A stretch of 64,000 nucleotides of DNA from Paraburkholderia sp. SOS3 (GTDB lineage Bacteria > Pseudomonadota > Gammaproteobacteria > Burkholderiales > Burkholderiaceae). The DNA lies in contig NZ_CP018811.1 in the NCBI RefSeq assembly GCF_001922345.1, positions 434,001-498,000 on the forward strand, written 5' to 3'. Of this stretch, positions 55,733 to 64,000 are shown piece by piece (within the stretch, counting starts at the first letter, position 1; every line of letters begins with the position of its first letter). The translations under genes and the position numbers were made by a program. The notes beneath the pieces are model-generated. The model saw nothing but the letters and a program-made list of their open reading frames with translations. It was not told the origin of the DNA and did no database searches.

Positions 55733-56725
55733 ATGAAACTTGCCACGCTGAAGGACGGCACGCGCGACGGTCAGTTGATCATCGTGTCCCGCGACCTGCA
55801 AACCGCCGCGGTCGCCGACGGGATCGTCGCGACACTGCAACGCGCGCTCGACGACTGGCCTTTCTACGCGCCGCAACTGCGCGACCTGTACGACGCGGTA
55901 AACCAGGGCCGCGCCCGTCATACATTCGCGTTCGATGCGAAAGACTGCATGGCGCCGCTGCCGCGCGCGTTCCAGTGGGCCGATGGGTCGTCGTATGTGA
56001 ACCACGTCGAACTCGTGCGCCGCGCGCGCGGCGCCGAGATGCCGCCCGAGTTCTGGACCGATCCGCTGATGTATCAGGGCGGCAGCGACGACTTCATCGG
56101 GCCCAAAGACGATATCGTCTGCGCCTCGGAGGAATTCGGCATCGACTTCGAGGCCGAAGTCGCGGTAATGACCGGCGATGTGCCGATGGGCGTCAAACCC
56201 GAGCAGGCATTGAAGAGCGTGCGTCTTGTCACGCTCGTCAACGATGTGTCGCTGCGCAATCTGATTCCGGCGGAACTCGCGAAAGGCTTCGGTTTTTTCC
56301 AGAGCAAACCGGCCACGTCGTTCGCACCGGTCGCCGTGACGCCCGACGAACTCGGCGAGCATTGGCGCGAAGGCCGCGTGCATCGCCCGATGATCGTCCA
56401 TTGGAACGGCAAGAAGGTCGGGCAGCCCGACGCGGGTGTCGATATGGTGTTTCACTTCGGGCAACTGATCGCTCACGCGGCGAAGACGCGCAATCTGCGC
56501 GCGGGCACGATCGTCGGCTCGGGCACGGTGTCCAACAAGGATGCAAAGCGCGGCTATTGCTGTATCGCCGAGAAGCGCTGCCTCGAGATGATCGAGCACG
56601 GCGCGGCGCAAACCGGATTCATGAAGTACGGCGATACGGTGAAGATCGACATGTTCGACGATGCAGGCAAATCGATCTTCGGTGCGATCGAGCAGTCGGT
56701 CGCACCGCTCGAGCCGGCACATTGA
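55733..56725 (+). CDS. Fumarylacetoacetate hydrolase family protein (330 aa)
   Basis: An FAH-fold hydrolase (C-C bond cleavage). The Mg-binding region has EFGIDFEAEVAVMTGD with the three acidic ligands, and NDVSLRNLIPAELAKGFGFF and AGTIVGSGTVSNKDAKRGYC are family blocks. The length fits the bacterial form (~330). The ATG at 55733 gives MKLATLKDGTRDGQL. Divergent from the IclR regulator and followed by an enoyl-CoA hydratase 76 bp later, so an aromatic/tyrosine-type degradation step is likely. Confidence 0.9.
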   Translation: MKLATLKDGTRDGQLIIVSRDLQTAAVADGIVATLQRALDDWPFYAPQLRDLYDAVNQGRARHTFAFDAKDCMAPLPRAFQWADGSSYVNHVELVRRARGAEMPPEFWTDPLMYQGGSDDFIGPKDDIVCASEEFGIDFEAEVAVMTGDVPMGVKPEQALKSVRLVTLVNDVSLRNLIPAELAKGFGFFQSKPATSFAPVAVTPDELGEHWREGRVHRPMIVHWNGKKVGQPDAGVDMVFHFGQLIAHAAKTRNLRAGTIVGSGTVSNKDAKRGYCCIAEKRCLEMIEHGAAQTGFMKYGDTVKIDMFDDAGKSIFGAIEQSVAPLEPAH

Positions 56726-56801
56726 TCTGACGCGCGGCGCGGGCGGGGTGGTGCGTAGCGTGTAGTGCCGTTACAACCGGCGGTAACACTGGGGCATAGC
56801 C

Positions 56802-57644
<843 letters not shown>

Positions 57645-57965
57645 GCCGATGTGTTCGGGACGCCGCGGTGGGGAGCGGTATTTGCTGGCCGCATGTGCCG
57701 CCGCGCGAATCTTCGACGCGCTTTAGCTTTTACTCCGGGACATTCGACGCATACTTTCGCAGTACGACGTCCAGCGCCGACGCGCGAGGTATGATCCGAC
57801 GGGCATTCTTCGCTGCAGCCGCCGTCTGCGTCGCGCTCCCGGGCTGCAGACGCGCATCAGGGTCGAGATTTATCCGAGGTTCACCGAGATTGGCTAAGTT
57901 TGACCGAGTATGACTTTTCCCGCGCTTTGTTTTCACAGCGCCCGTTACGCTGCGAGGAGATCAGC
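57645..57965. other. Intergenic region upstream of phaM
   Basis: 321 bp without a confident gene. A 40-codon frame at 57791-57913 begins MIRRAFFAAAAVCVALPGC and looks lipoprotein-like, but its GAGG is only 1 nt from the ATG. GCGAGGAG lies before the phaM start. No terminator or repeat seen. Confidence 0.4.
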
Positions 57966-58838
57966 ATGACCGACACCCCCGGCTCCACGCCGCCGTTTCC
58001 CGGATTTCCCGGCTTCCCGCCCGCCGAAATGCTCGACCGGATGTGGGGGATGATGCGCCTCACGCCATTTGGTGCGGCGTTTCCGGGCACGCAGCCGGGC
58101 GCGGCGCAAGGATTCGTGCCATCGCTGTCGATGATGTCCGACATGATGGCGCCGCTCACGAACGTCGAGGAACTCGACAAGCGCATCACCGACATGCGCG
58201 CGGTCGAGCAATGGCTGAAGCTGAACCTGAACATGCTGCAATCGGCGATTCAGGCGCTCGAGGTGCAGCGCGCGACGCTGGCGACGCTGCGTGCCTTCGG
58301 CGCGTTCGCGCAGCAGTCGATGACGCAGCCGGTCGCCGATGTGCCGCCGCGCGAAACATCGACACGGGAGCGTGCGGAAGAGGAACGCGCGGCGGCCGGC
58401 TCGCGCGCGGGTTGGCGCGAAGATGAAGCCGCCGCAACCGGACAATCGGCGCAGGATGCCGGACCGGCCTCTGGCGAGAGCGCACCGCCGCCCGGGTTCG
58501 ACGCATCGGGATGGTGGAACCTGCTGCAATCGCAGTTCAACCAGATCGCGCAGTTTGCGATGGCGCAACCGGGCATGGCGGCGGGCGCGGCCGCCGCAGA
58601 CGGTAACGAGGGCGGCGAGCGCGAGGCCGGTGCGGACGCCGCCGCCGGTTCGGATCGCGCCAGTCACGGCGGCCCGGAACGTGGCGTCGGCGCCGAAGCA
58701 GGCGCCTCGGGAGCACGCGTGCGTCAGCCCGACGCGAAACGCCCGGCTGCCAGGCGCGCCGCGGCGGGCAAAACGGCCAAAGAGGGGAAGGGAACGGGCG
58801 CCGCCGCCTCGCGCAAGACCCCGAACCAGCCCGAATAA
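57966..58838 (+). CDS. phaM: PhaM-type polyhydroxybutyrate granule protein (290 aa)
   Basis: PhaM-like protein that activates PHB synthase and links granules to the nucleoid. The conserved block FPGFPPAEMLDRMWGMMRLT starts at ~15. It continues with LTNVEELDKRITDMRAVEQW and LKLNLNMLQSAIQALEVQRA, a leucine-rich helical part. The C-terminal ~60 residues are Ala/Lys/Arg-rich with PAARRAAAGK-type basic repeats, the nucleoid-binding tail. A Gly/Glu/Ala-rich linker separates the two. The ATG at 57966 follows GAGGAG. It is a lone gene. Confidence 0.85.
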   Translation: MTDTPGSTPPFPGFPGFPPAEMLDRMWGMMRLTPFGAAFPGTQPGAAQGFVPSLSMMSDMMAPLTNVEELDKRITDMRAVEQWLKLNLNMLQSAIQALEVQRATLATLRAFGAFAQQSMTQPVADVPPRETSTRERAEEERAAAGSRAGWREDEAAATGQSAQDAGPASGESAPPPGFDASGWWNLLQSQFNQIAQFAMAQPGMAAGAAAADGNEGGEREAGADAAAGSDRASHGGPERGVGAEAGASGARVRQPDAKRPAARRAAAGKTAKEGKGTGAAASRKTPNQPE

Positions 58839-59372
58839 ACCACGTTCGAATGCAGAGACGGCGATGGGCGCGGTGTGACGGTGTCCGAAACGCACCGTTC
58901 CGGAGTCGGGCCGCCCGTTACCCCTCGCGCCCCTTGTTCCAGATCAACGATTGCCGCATCCGGCGGGCCGCCGGGCCTTTTCGGGCGCGGCCATTCAAGA
59001 TGCGCATGCTATTATTCGAGATGTTTTTCAGCCCGCGAGCCTGCGTCGAAAACCTCAAATACAGCGGCTTGCAGCGCGCCGGCCTCCCGGTGCGAGGGCT
59101 CACTGCGGCGTTGCGCCGCATGCTGGCTTGACCTCAGGCACAGGGTCTCCCTCACCCACGGTTGGCCGCGTTTGTGAAATCCACATTTCGCAAGCGCTTA
59201 AAAACGCCGCTGGTACTTCTTTGCCACAGATTCTTCTGGGCGACCGATTACCGCGTAAAATCGAATGCTGCGCTGGCGAAAGCGCGGATTTCGTTCGTCA
59301 GCAGCAAAAGTAGCAATAAGTAGTCAGACAGACACAAACAGACGTCGCTTTGCGCAGAACAGGGGTGGGACT
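58839..59372. other. 534-bp region upstream of the ferritin-like gene
   Basis: No credible coding frame. The sequence is GC-rich to ~59000, then mixed, with A/T-rich patches near 59010-59050 and 59170-59270. A promoter-like TTCTGG-N16-TAAAAT sits at 59234-59261. A small RNA is possible but I see no family. Confidence 0.4.
59234..59261 (+). promoter_or_regulatory. Possible promoter of the ferritin-like gene
   Basis: TTCTGG (59234-59239) and TAAAAT (59256-59261) are separated by 16 bp and lie 112 bp before the ATG. The -35 element is poor and the call rests mainly on the -10 box. Confidence 0.3.
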
Positions 59373-60251
59373 ATGAACACCATGCTTTATCCGGAACTGT
59401 ATAGATCGCTCGAATCCGTCCGATGGGACATGGAAAAAGACATTCCCTGGGACAAATTCGATGCGTCGCTGCTCACCGACGAGCAGGCCGCAACGATCAA
59501 GATGAACGCGATCACGGAATGGTCCGCATTGCCCGCCACCGAAATGTTCCTGCGCGACAATCATCACGACAGCGATTTCTCGGCCTTCATGAGCGTGTGG
59601 TTCTTCGAAGAGCAAAAGCATTCGCTGGTATTGATGGAATATCTGCGCCGCTTCAAACCCGACCTGGTTCCCACCGAAGAAGAGCTGCATGCGGTGCGCT
59701 TCGAATTCGATCCCGCGCCGCCCCTCGAAACGCTGATGCTGCATTTCTGCGGCGAAATCCGTCTGAATCACTGGTACCGCCGCGCGGCCGAATGGCATAC
59801 CGAACCGGTCATCAAGCACATCTACGAAACCATCTCGCGTGACGAAGCCCGTCATGGCGGCGCGTATTTGCGTTACATGAAGAAGGCGATGGGCAATTTC
59901 GGCGACGTCGCGCGTGCGGCGTTCGCGAAAATCGGTGTGCTCATGGCATCGGCGCGCCGCACCGAAAAGCCGCTTCATCCCACGAACCTGCATGTGAATC
60001 AGGCGCTGTTCCCGCGCGACACGATCCAGTCGCGCCTGCCCGATCCCGAGTGGCTCGAGCGCTGGCTCGACGAACAGATCCGCTTCGACGACGGCTGGGA
60101 GAAGAAGGTCGTCGAACGGATTCTGCACAACCTGTCGATCCTGTTCGAGCGCACATTCAATACGGCACAGGAACTGAACCGCTACCGCAAGGAAGTCACC
60201 TCGCGCCTGCAGGGCAATAGCGATCAGGGTTCGACTCAGCAGCCCGCGTAA
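59373..60251 (+). CDS. Ferritin-like diiron protein (292 aa)
   Basis: A helical protein of the ferritin-like superfamily, ribonucleotide-reductase/acyl-ACP-desaturase side. Likely iron ligands are Glu49 or Glu57, Glu80 and His83 (FFEEQKHS), Glu128, and Glu158/His161 (RDEARHG). The EExxH plus DEARH pair is diagnostic of a carboxylate-bridged diiron site. The substrate is not evident; hydroxylase, desaturase or oxidase roles are all possible. GGGTGGGA lies before the ATG at 59373. A lone plus-strand gene ended by a hairpin. Confidence 0.82.
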   Translation: MNTMLYPELYRSLESVRWDMEKDIPWDKFDASLLTDEQAATIKMNAITEWSALPATEMFLRDNHHDSDFSAFMSVWFFEEQKHSLVLMEYLRRFKPDLVPTEEELHAVRFEFDPAPPLETLMLHFCGEIRLNHWYRRAAEWHTEPVIKHIYETISRDEARHGGAYLRYMKKAMGNFGDVARAAFAKIGVLMASARRTEKPLHPTNLHVNQALFPRDTIQSRLPDPEWLERWLDEQIRFDDGWEKKVVERILHNLSILFERTFNTAQELNRYRKEVTSRLQGNSDQGSTQQPA

Positions 60252-60289
60252 TGCGCTGATCTTTCCGCGCATTTTCAGAAAAGATCACC

Positions 60290-60323
60290 CACGGCCCGGC
60301 AGGCGCAAGCCCGTCGGGCCGTG
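60290..60323 (+). terminator. Hairpin terminator after the ferritin-like gene
   Basis: A 15-bp stem (60290-60304 with 60309-60323, one mismatch and one wobble) is closed by a GCAA tetraloop. It lies 39 bp after the stop. Only a mixed T/G tail follows, so termination may be partial. Confidence 0.55.
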
Positions 60324-60381
60324 TTGCATGTTCGCCGACACGTGTATCGTTGCGGCAATCCACGCTACTCCCTCTTTCGCC

Positions 60382-60867
60382 ATGGCCGCTTCTTTCGAAC
60401 GCAAACTCGTTACGCGCGACGCGCTCGCGCAAATCCGTCCCACGCTGCAAGGACCGGTGGTCTTCACCAATGGCGTATTCGACATCCTGCATCGCGGCCA
60501 TGTCACGTATCTCGCGGATGCGAAGGCGCTAGGCGCGACGCTGATCGTGGGCGTGAACAGCGATGCATCGGTGCGCATGCTCGGCAAGGGCGACGACCGT
60601 CCGATCAATCGCGAAGACGACCGCATGGCGCTGCTTGCGGCGCTCGAGTGCGTCGACTGGGTTGTGCAATTCGACGAGCGCACGCCGATCGAGCTGATCG
60701 AAGCCTTGCGTCCGGACGTACTCGTGAAGGGCGGCGACTACGATATGGACGCTTTGCCCGAATCGGCGCTCGTGCGGAGTTGGGGCGGACGCGCACTGGC
60801 CATTCCGTTCGAGCACGATCGCTCGACGACGGCGCTGCTAAAGAAGGTTCGCGCGCACCAGAAGTAG
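60382..60867 (+). CDS. rfaE2: D-glycero-beta-D-manno-heptose 1-phosphate adenylyltransferase
   Basis: A nucleotidyltransferase (161 aa) making ADP-heptose for the lipopolysaccharide core. It corresponds to the C-terminal domain of HldE, here as a separate protein as usual in Burkholderiaceae. The HxGH motif is at 37-40 (GVFDILHRGHVTYL), with the strand VVFTNGVFD before it and VGVNSDASVRMLGKGDDRP after it. The start ATG at 60382 gives MAASFERKLVTRD; an open upstream extension is not conserved. Confidence 0.93.
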   Translation: MAASFERKLVTRDALAQIRPTLQGPVVFTNGVFDILHRGHVTYLADAKALGATLIVGVNSDASVRMLGKGDDRPINREDDRMALLAALECVDWVVQFDERTPIELIEALRPDVLVKGGDYDMDALPESALVRSWGGRALAIPFEHDRSTTALLKKVRAHQK

Positions 60868-60880
60868 TCGATGCGCAGCG

Positions 60881-61120
60881 CTACTGCGCCAGCGCCGACG
60901 CCGCGATCGGCGCGACCGGCGCGGGACCGCCGACCACGGCCTGGTCCGCGGCGTCGGTGGCCGACATCGGTTGCACACGCAACCCTTCCGGATGAATTTG
61001 CCGGTTCAGATGAAACGGCTCGCGTGCCCCGGCTGCCGGCGTAGGGCCGAACAGGCCGCGTACGGCGGCGAACGCCAGCAAATTGGCAATGACGAGCAAG
61101 GCGATCAGCCAGCGCAGCAT
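60881..61120 (-). CDS. Small membrane-anchored protein (79 aa)
   Basis: A bitopic small protein: MLRWLIALLVIANLLAFAAV is a membrane helix, followed by a Pro/Ala-rich extracytoplasmic part with REPFHLNRQIHPEGLRVQPM. Not recognised. Position after coaX suggests the N-terminal remnant or short form of an envelope protein with such an anchor, but no second domain follows before rfaE2. It shares strand and order with birA-coaX, 97 bp downstream. Confidence 0.6.
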   Translation of the reverse strand: MLRWLIALLVIANLLAFAAVRGLFGPTPAAGAREPFHLNRQIHPEGLRVQPMSATDAADQAVVGGPAPVAPIAASALAQ

Positions 61121-61217
61121 GGTTGGACTCTCCGTCGTGTGGTGTCGGTCATCGTTATTGACAGCTTTTTCCTATTCTTGCTGATTCGCGGACGGCAGTC
61201 GCGTCATGCCGTATGCG

Positions 61218-62105
61218 TCACTGCGGCGTGCGGGTCGCCGGCGTAAGAGTCGCGTCGGCGTCATCGGCGGCGATCAGCGCGAGCCCTGCGAGCACGAGCG
61301 AATCATGCCGCGTATGCGGCACCTGCAGCGAGCCGGCCACTTCCGCGGCCGCGCCGCCGCCGACCACGAGCCGTACCGGCGTCTGCCATTCATCCTGCAG
61401 CTCGCGCCACATGCGTTCGATCAACGCGGCCTGCGCAAGCACGCAGCCCGCTGCGATCGCGTCGCGCGTATTGGTGGCGAAGCATAGCGCGGGCGGCTCC
61501 GGCAGTGCGGCGGGTGCGTCAAGTGTCGGATGGTCGCCCGCGAGCGCGGCTTGCACGCCCGGCGTGCCGAGCGTCGGCAATTGCGCCGTGTGCTCGCCGA
61601 GCGCGCGCATCATCAGCAACCAGCCCGGCGCAATGAGCCCGCCCGTGAACGTGCCGTCCTTGCGCAATGCTTCGAGCGTCGTCGCCGTGCCGAAGGTCGC
61701 GATCAGCAGGTGCTCGTCCGGGAAGGCCGCGCGCGCGCCGATCATTCCGGCCCAGCGGTCGCTGCCGAGCGACTCCGGCGTCGCGTAGCCGTTGCGCACG
61801 CCGCATTGCTCCGACGTGGCGCGGATCGTCGTGCGCGGCAGGCCAGGCCAGGTTGCATCGAGCAAGGTATCGATGCGCCGCGCGACCGCGATGCCCGCGA
61901 CGTTCGATACCCACGCACCGCGTGGCATCGGCAATACGCTCCAGTCGGGTTCGTGTTCGGCGACGAGCGGATCGCCCACGCCCTTCACGAGCAAACCCGC
62001 ATGCGCGAACGTGCCGCTCGTCGTCCGTGCGCCGTTTCCATCGACGAGCGCCCATTTGACGCGGCTATTGCCCGCGTCGATCAGCAGAAACGGCGCGCCG
62101 CTCAC
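61218..62105 (-). CDS. coaX: Type III pantothenate kinase CoaX
   Basis: Type III pantothenate kinase (295 aa), the first step of CoA synthesis, not feedback-inhibited by CoA. The ASKHA-fold phosphate loop is [14 protein letters not shown] (7-20). Then follow [19 protein letters not shown] with the catalytic Asp, [10 protein letters not shown], and GGLIAPG. The start is GTG at 62105 overlapping the birA stop (GTGA), so the enzyme is translationally coupled to BirA. Longer frames upstream are excluded. Confidence 0.93.
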   Translation of the reverse strand: MSGAPFLLIDAGNSRVKWALVDGNGARTTSGTFAHAGLLVKGVGDPLVAEHEPDWSVLPMPRGAWVSNVAGIAVARRIDTLLDATWPGLPRTTIRATSEQCGVRNGYATPESLGSDRWAGMIGARAAFPDEHLLIATFGTATTLEALRKDGTFTGGLIAPGWLLMMRALGEHTAQLPTLGTPGVQAALAGDHPTLDAPAALPEPPALCFATNTRDAIAAGCVLAQAALIERMWRELQDEWQTPVRLVVGGGAAAEVAGSLQVPHTRHDSLVLAGLALIAADDADATLTPATRTPQ

Positions 62106-63007
62106 ACTGCACCCCGGCCGGCGAGGCGCAGCGTCACATCGCCGGTCGCGATCGCGGTGCGGCCTGCAGGCGTGTCGAGCAGCAACTGTCCGCGCTCGTC
62201 CACACCCGATGCGATCCCGCGCGCGGATTCGACGCCCTGTTCGAACAGCAGCACCTCCCGGCCCGCATACGCGTGACAGGCGTTCCAGCGTGGCTGGAAC
62301 GGCGCAAAGCCTTCCGCTGCGAAACGCTTGAGCGCGGGCTCGAGCGCGTTCAGTTCGGCCGCGAGCGTATCGGTCAGATTCGCGTTCGGCAACGCGCGCG
62401 ACAGCGCGGTCGGTGTCGCGCCGCGCGCTTCGGGCGGCACGTTCGCGTTGAGTTCGCCGACCTTCGCGGCGAGTTCGTCGGCGCCTTTCACGTTGGTGCC
62501 GATGCCGATCACGACCGCACTCGCGTCGTCGGTGCTCCACGCGGTCTCGATCAGGATGCCGGCCAGCTTGTCGCCCTCGAGCAGCACGTCGTTCGGCCAC
62601 TTCAGCGCGATCTGGCCCGGCCCGGCGACCGGCAGCGACCGCAGCCCGTCGACGAGCGCGACGCCGACCGCGAGGCTCAGACCCGCGAGCCCTTCGAGCG
62701 GACGCGGCAGCACGCACGCGACCGAAAACAGCAGCGCGTTGCCGGGCTCGGCATACCACGGCCGGCCGCGCCGGCCGCGGCCGGCCGTCTGCAGATACGC
62801 GACGCGGACGATCGGCCGCTCGAGCGCGTCGGCTCTACGTGGCAGGGTTTTCACATGCGCCATCAGGTCGGCGTTGGTGGACCCGGTCTCTTCGACGATT
62901 TCGATCGGCCAGTCGTGTGCGGCCGGGCCGAATAGCGTGATCGCGCGCTTGCGGTCGATGCGCCAGTCGTCGGCTGGCGTGGCGGCGATGGAGATGGGTG
63001 TAGTCAT
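62102..63007 (-). CDS. birA: Biotin--[acetyl-CoA-carboxylase] ligase BirA, no HTH domain
   Basis: Biotin-protein ligase (301 aa) that biotinylates carboxyl carrier proteins. Marks: [10 protein letters not shown] (42-51), the biotinyl-AMP loop [26 protein letters not shown], and the C-terminal SH3-like domain ([19 protein letters not shown]). The N-terminus ([17 protein letters not shown]) is too short for the winged-helix of E. coli BirA, so it should be a class-I ligase that cannot repress the bio operon seen at 5.3-9.8 kb. Stop overlaps coaX start. Confidence 0.92.
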   Translation of the reverse strand: MTTPISIAATPADDWRIDRKRAITLFGPAAHDWPIEIVEETGSTNADLMAHVKTLPRRADALERPIVRVAYLQTAGRGRRGRPWYAEPGNALLFSVACVLPRPLEGLAGLSLAVGVALVDGLRSLPVAGPGQIALKWPNDVLLEGDKLAGILIETAWSTDDASAVVIGIGTNVKGADELAAKVGELNANVPPEARGATPTALSRALPNANLTDTLAAELNALEPALKRFAAEGFAPFQPRWNACHAYAGREVLLFEQGVESARGIASGVDERGQLLLDTPAGRTAIATGDVTLRLAGRGAV

Positions 63008-63328
63008 GCCGCGTATTGTAGCCACTCGCACCGGCCAGAATGCGTCATCCGCGCGCCGTCAGGGCGGCGGAAAGGCGCTGGAAAGACACTGGAAAGACAT
63101 GGTCCGCCCGATCGCCGTGCCGACTGGCCATAGACACCGCCGAGGTGCCGCATGGAGGCGCGCGCCGGGCCATGGCGGCCGGGCCGTGCGCCCCTCTGCA
63201 CTGGCCTTTGCGCGAGTATTTCCGCAGCGTACAAAACCTCCGCTGCGTTGGGCCGGACAAGCCAGCAAGGCTCGCGGGCGGCTCGTTCGATACAATGCCC
63301 GTTAATCCGATAACGACCTTCCAGCGCC
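63008..63328. other. Divergent gap between birA and the MlaE-like gene
   Basis: 321 bp with no credible gene. A short direct repeat with GGAAAGACA occurs near 63080-63100. It should contain both divergent promoters, but none stands out. Confidence 0.4.
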
Positions 63329-64000
63329 TTGAACTACGACACTCCGCCCGGCCTCGAAGTCGCGGCAGGCAGACAGGGCAAGATCGTCCGGCTGTCTGGC
63401 CAGTGGACCGCGCTCGCCCTCGCGCGCGACCGCTCGCAGGAGCGCGCGCTGCCGCGCCTGCGCGAGCTGATCGGCACCGAGAAGGTCGCGCAATGGGACC
63501 TGTCGCGCATCGACCGGCTCGATCACGTCGGCGGCCAGGCGCTGTGGCGCATCTGGGGCTACCGTCTGCCTGCCGATCTCGTCGCGCTCAATGCGACGCA
63601 GCGCGACATCTTCGACCGCATCGCACTGCTCGATCGCGAGCGCGAGAACCCGGAGCACGTGCAACGCTACGACCCGTTCACGCGGCTCGGCCTCGGCCTC
63701 TTCTCGTTCGTCGAACATCTGCAGGGCGGCATCGCGATGTTCGGACGCGTGGTGCTCGACCTGCTGTCGATCGCGCGCAACCCGAAGATCATGCCGTGGA
63801 AGGAAATTTCCGCGAACGTCTACTATGCGGGCGCAAGGGCGCTGCCGATCATCGCGCTCGTCGCCTTTCTGATCGGCATCGTGCTCAGCTATCTGTCCGC
63901 GCAGCAGTTGCGTCTGTTCGGCGCGAACCAGTTCATCGTCAATATTCTCGGTCTCGGCGTGATTCGCGAACTGGGGCCGGTGCTCGCGGCGATTCTCGTC
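63329..64000 (+). CDS. MlaE-family ABC transporter permease, N-terminal part
   Basis: The first 224 residues of an MlaE/TtgB-type permease that runs off the window edge. An N-terminal STAS-like cytoplasmic domain (~1-95, with WTALALARDRSQERALPRLR) precedes the permease, as in MlaE fusions of this group. The permease begins with LGLFSFVEHLQGGIAMFGRV. Then come the characteristic AFLIGIVLSYLSAQQLRLFG and IVNILGLGVIRELGPVLAAI. The start is TTG at 63329; no ATG is in frame. It takes part in phospholipid or lipid transport between the membranes. Confidence 0.8.
   Translation, partial: MNYDTPPGLEVAAGRQGKIVRLSGQWTALALARDRSQERALPRLRELIGTEKVAQWDLSRIDRLDHVGGQALWRIWGYRLPADLVALNATQRDIFDRIALLDRERENPEHVQRYDPFTRLGLGLFSFVEHLQGGIAMFGRVVLDLLSIARNPKIMPWKEISANVYYAGARALPIIALVAFLIGIVLSYLSAQQLRLFGANQFIVNILGLGVIRELGPVLAAILV

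Noticed and set aside
57791..57913. 40-aa lipoprotein-like ORF
   Set aside because: The ribosome site is too close to the ATG, the lipobox context is weak and there is no mature domain; kept only as a note in the intergenic entry.
58839..59372. tRNA or known sRNA in the long gap before the ferritin-like gene
   Set aside because: No cloverleaf or known RNA pattern could be drawn.

Overview
The window looks like a chromosomal segment from a high-GC betaproteobacterium of the Burkholderiaceae (Burkholderia/Paraburkholderia/Trinickia-like). Pointers are the split metH, the DUF3567 and DUF1840 genes, a PhaM-type polyhydroxybutyrate protein, aceK next to a MerR regulator, and the argS–SPOR protein–dsbA–SDR–cobalamin-binding-protein order. 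The genus cannot be fixed from sequence alone. No rRNA, tRNA, CRISPR array, transposase or integrase was recognised.

Region 0.2–21.7 kb is ordinary metabolism, mostly on the minus strand: a compact metallo-beta-lactamase/hotdog/DUF1289/YbaK cluster, HMG-CoA lyase and a GhrA-type reductase; a plus-strand esterase; a full biotin operon bioA-bioF-bioD-bioB; a secreted alpha/beta hydrolase; a YchJ/acyl-CoA dehydrogenase/(broken) SDR/thiolase/carbonic anhydrase group; aceK; a MerR regulator divergent from a second metallo-beta-lactamase protein; and a KgtP-like permease.

Region 21.7–39.6 kb is a type III secretion (T3SS) island inserted between kgtP and an ABC peptide-binding-protein gene. One plus-strand, mostly overlapping gene chain encodes sctC-D-(needle candidate)-I-J-K-L-Q-R-S-T-U-V-N-O. 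Around it lie probable substrates or accessory genes: a 575-aa protein with one C-terminal hydrophobic segment, a Gly-rich harpin-like protein, an RHH-domain protein, and a 303-aa protein carrying a GDPH motif like that of self-cleaving NopE1/DUF1521 effectors. The most striking point is that sctU stops just before the NPTH autocleavage domain, and no ruler (SctP), gatekeeper (SctW) or classical translocon gene was recognised. The machine would lack the usual substrate-specificity switch unless those parts are encoded elsewhere.

Region 39.7–64 kb returns to core genes: peptide ABC binding protein, cobalamin-binding protein, SDR, dsbA, SPOR protein, argS, DUF1840, split metH, DUF3567, a PcaD-like hydrolase, a DUF3108 protein, an IclR regulator divergent from fumarylacetoacetate hydrolase and enoyl-CoA hydratase genes, phaM, a ferritin-like diiron protein, rfaE2, coaX-birA, and the start of an MlaE-type ABC permease that runs off the right end.

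Short 11–12 bp tandem repeats recur next to or inside gene starts (bioA, merR, carbonic anhydrase, the GDPH protein).
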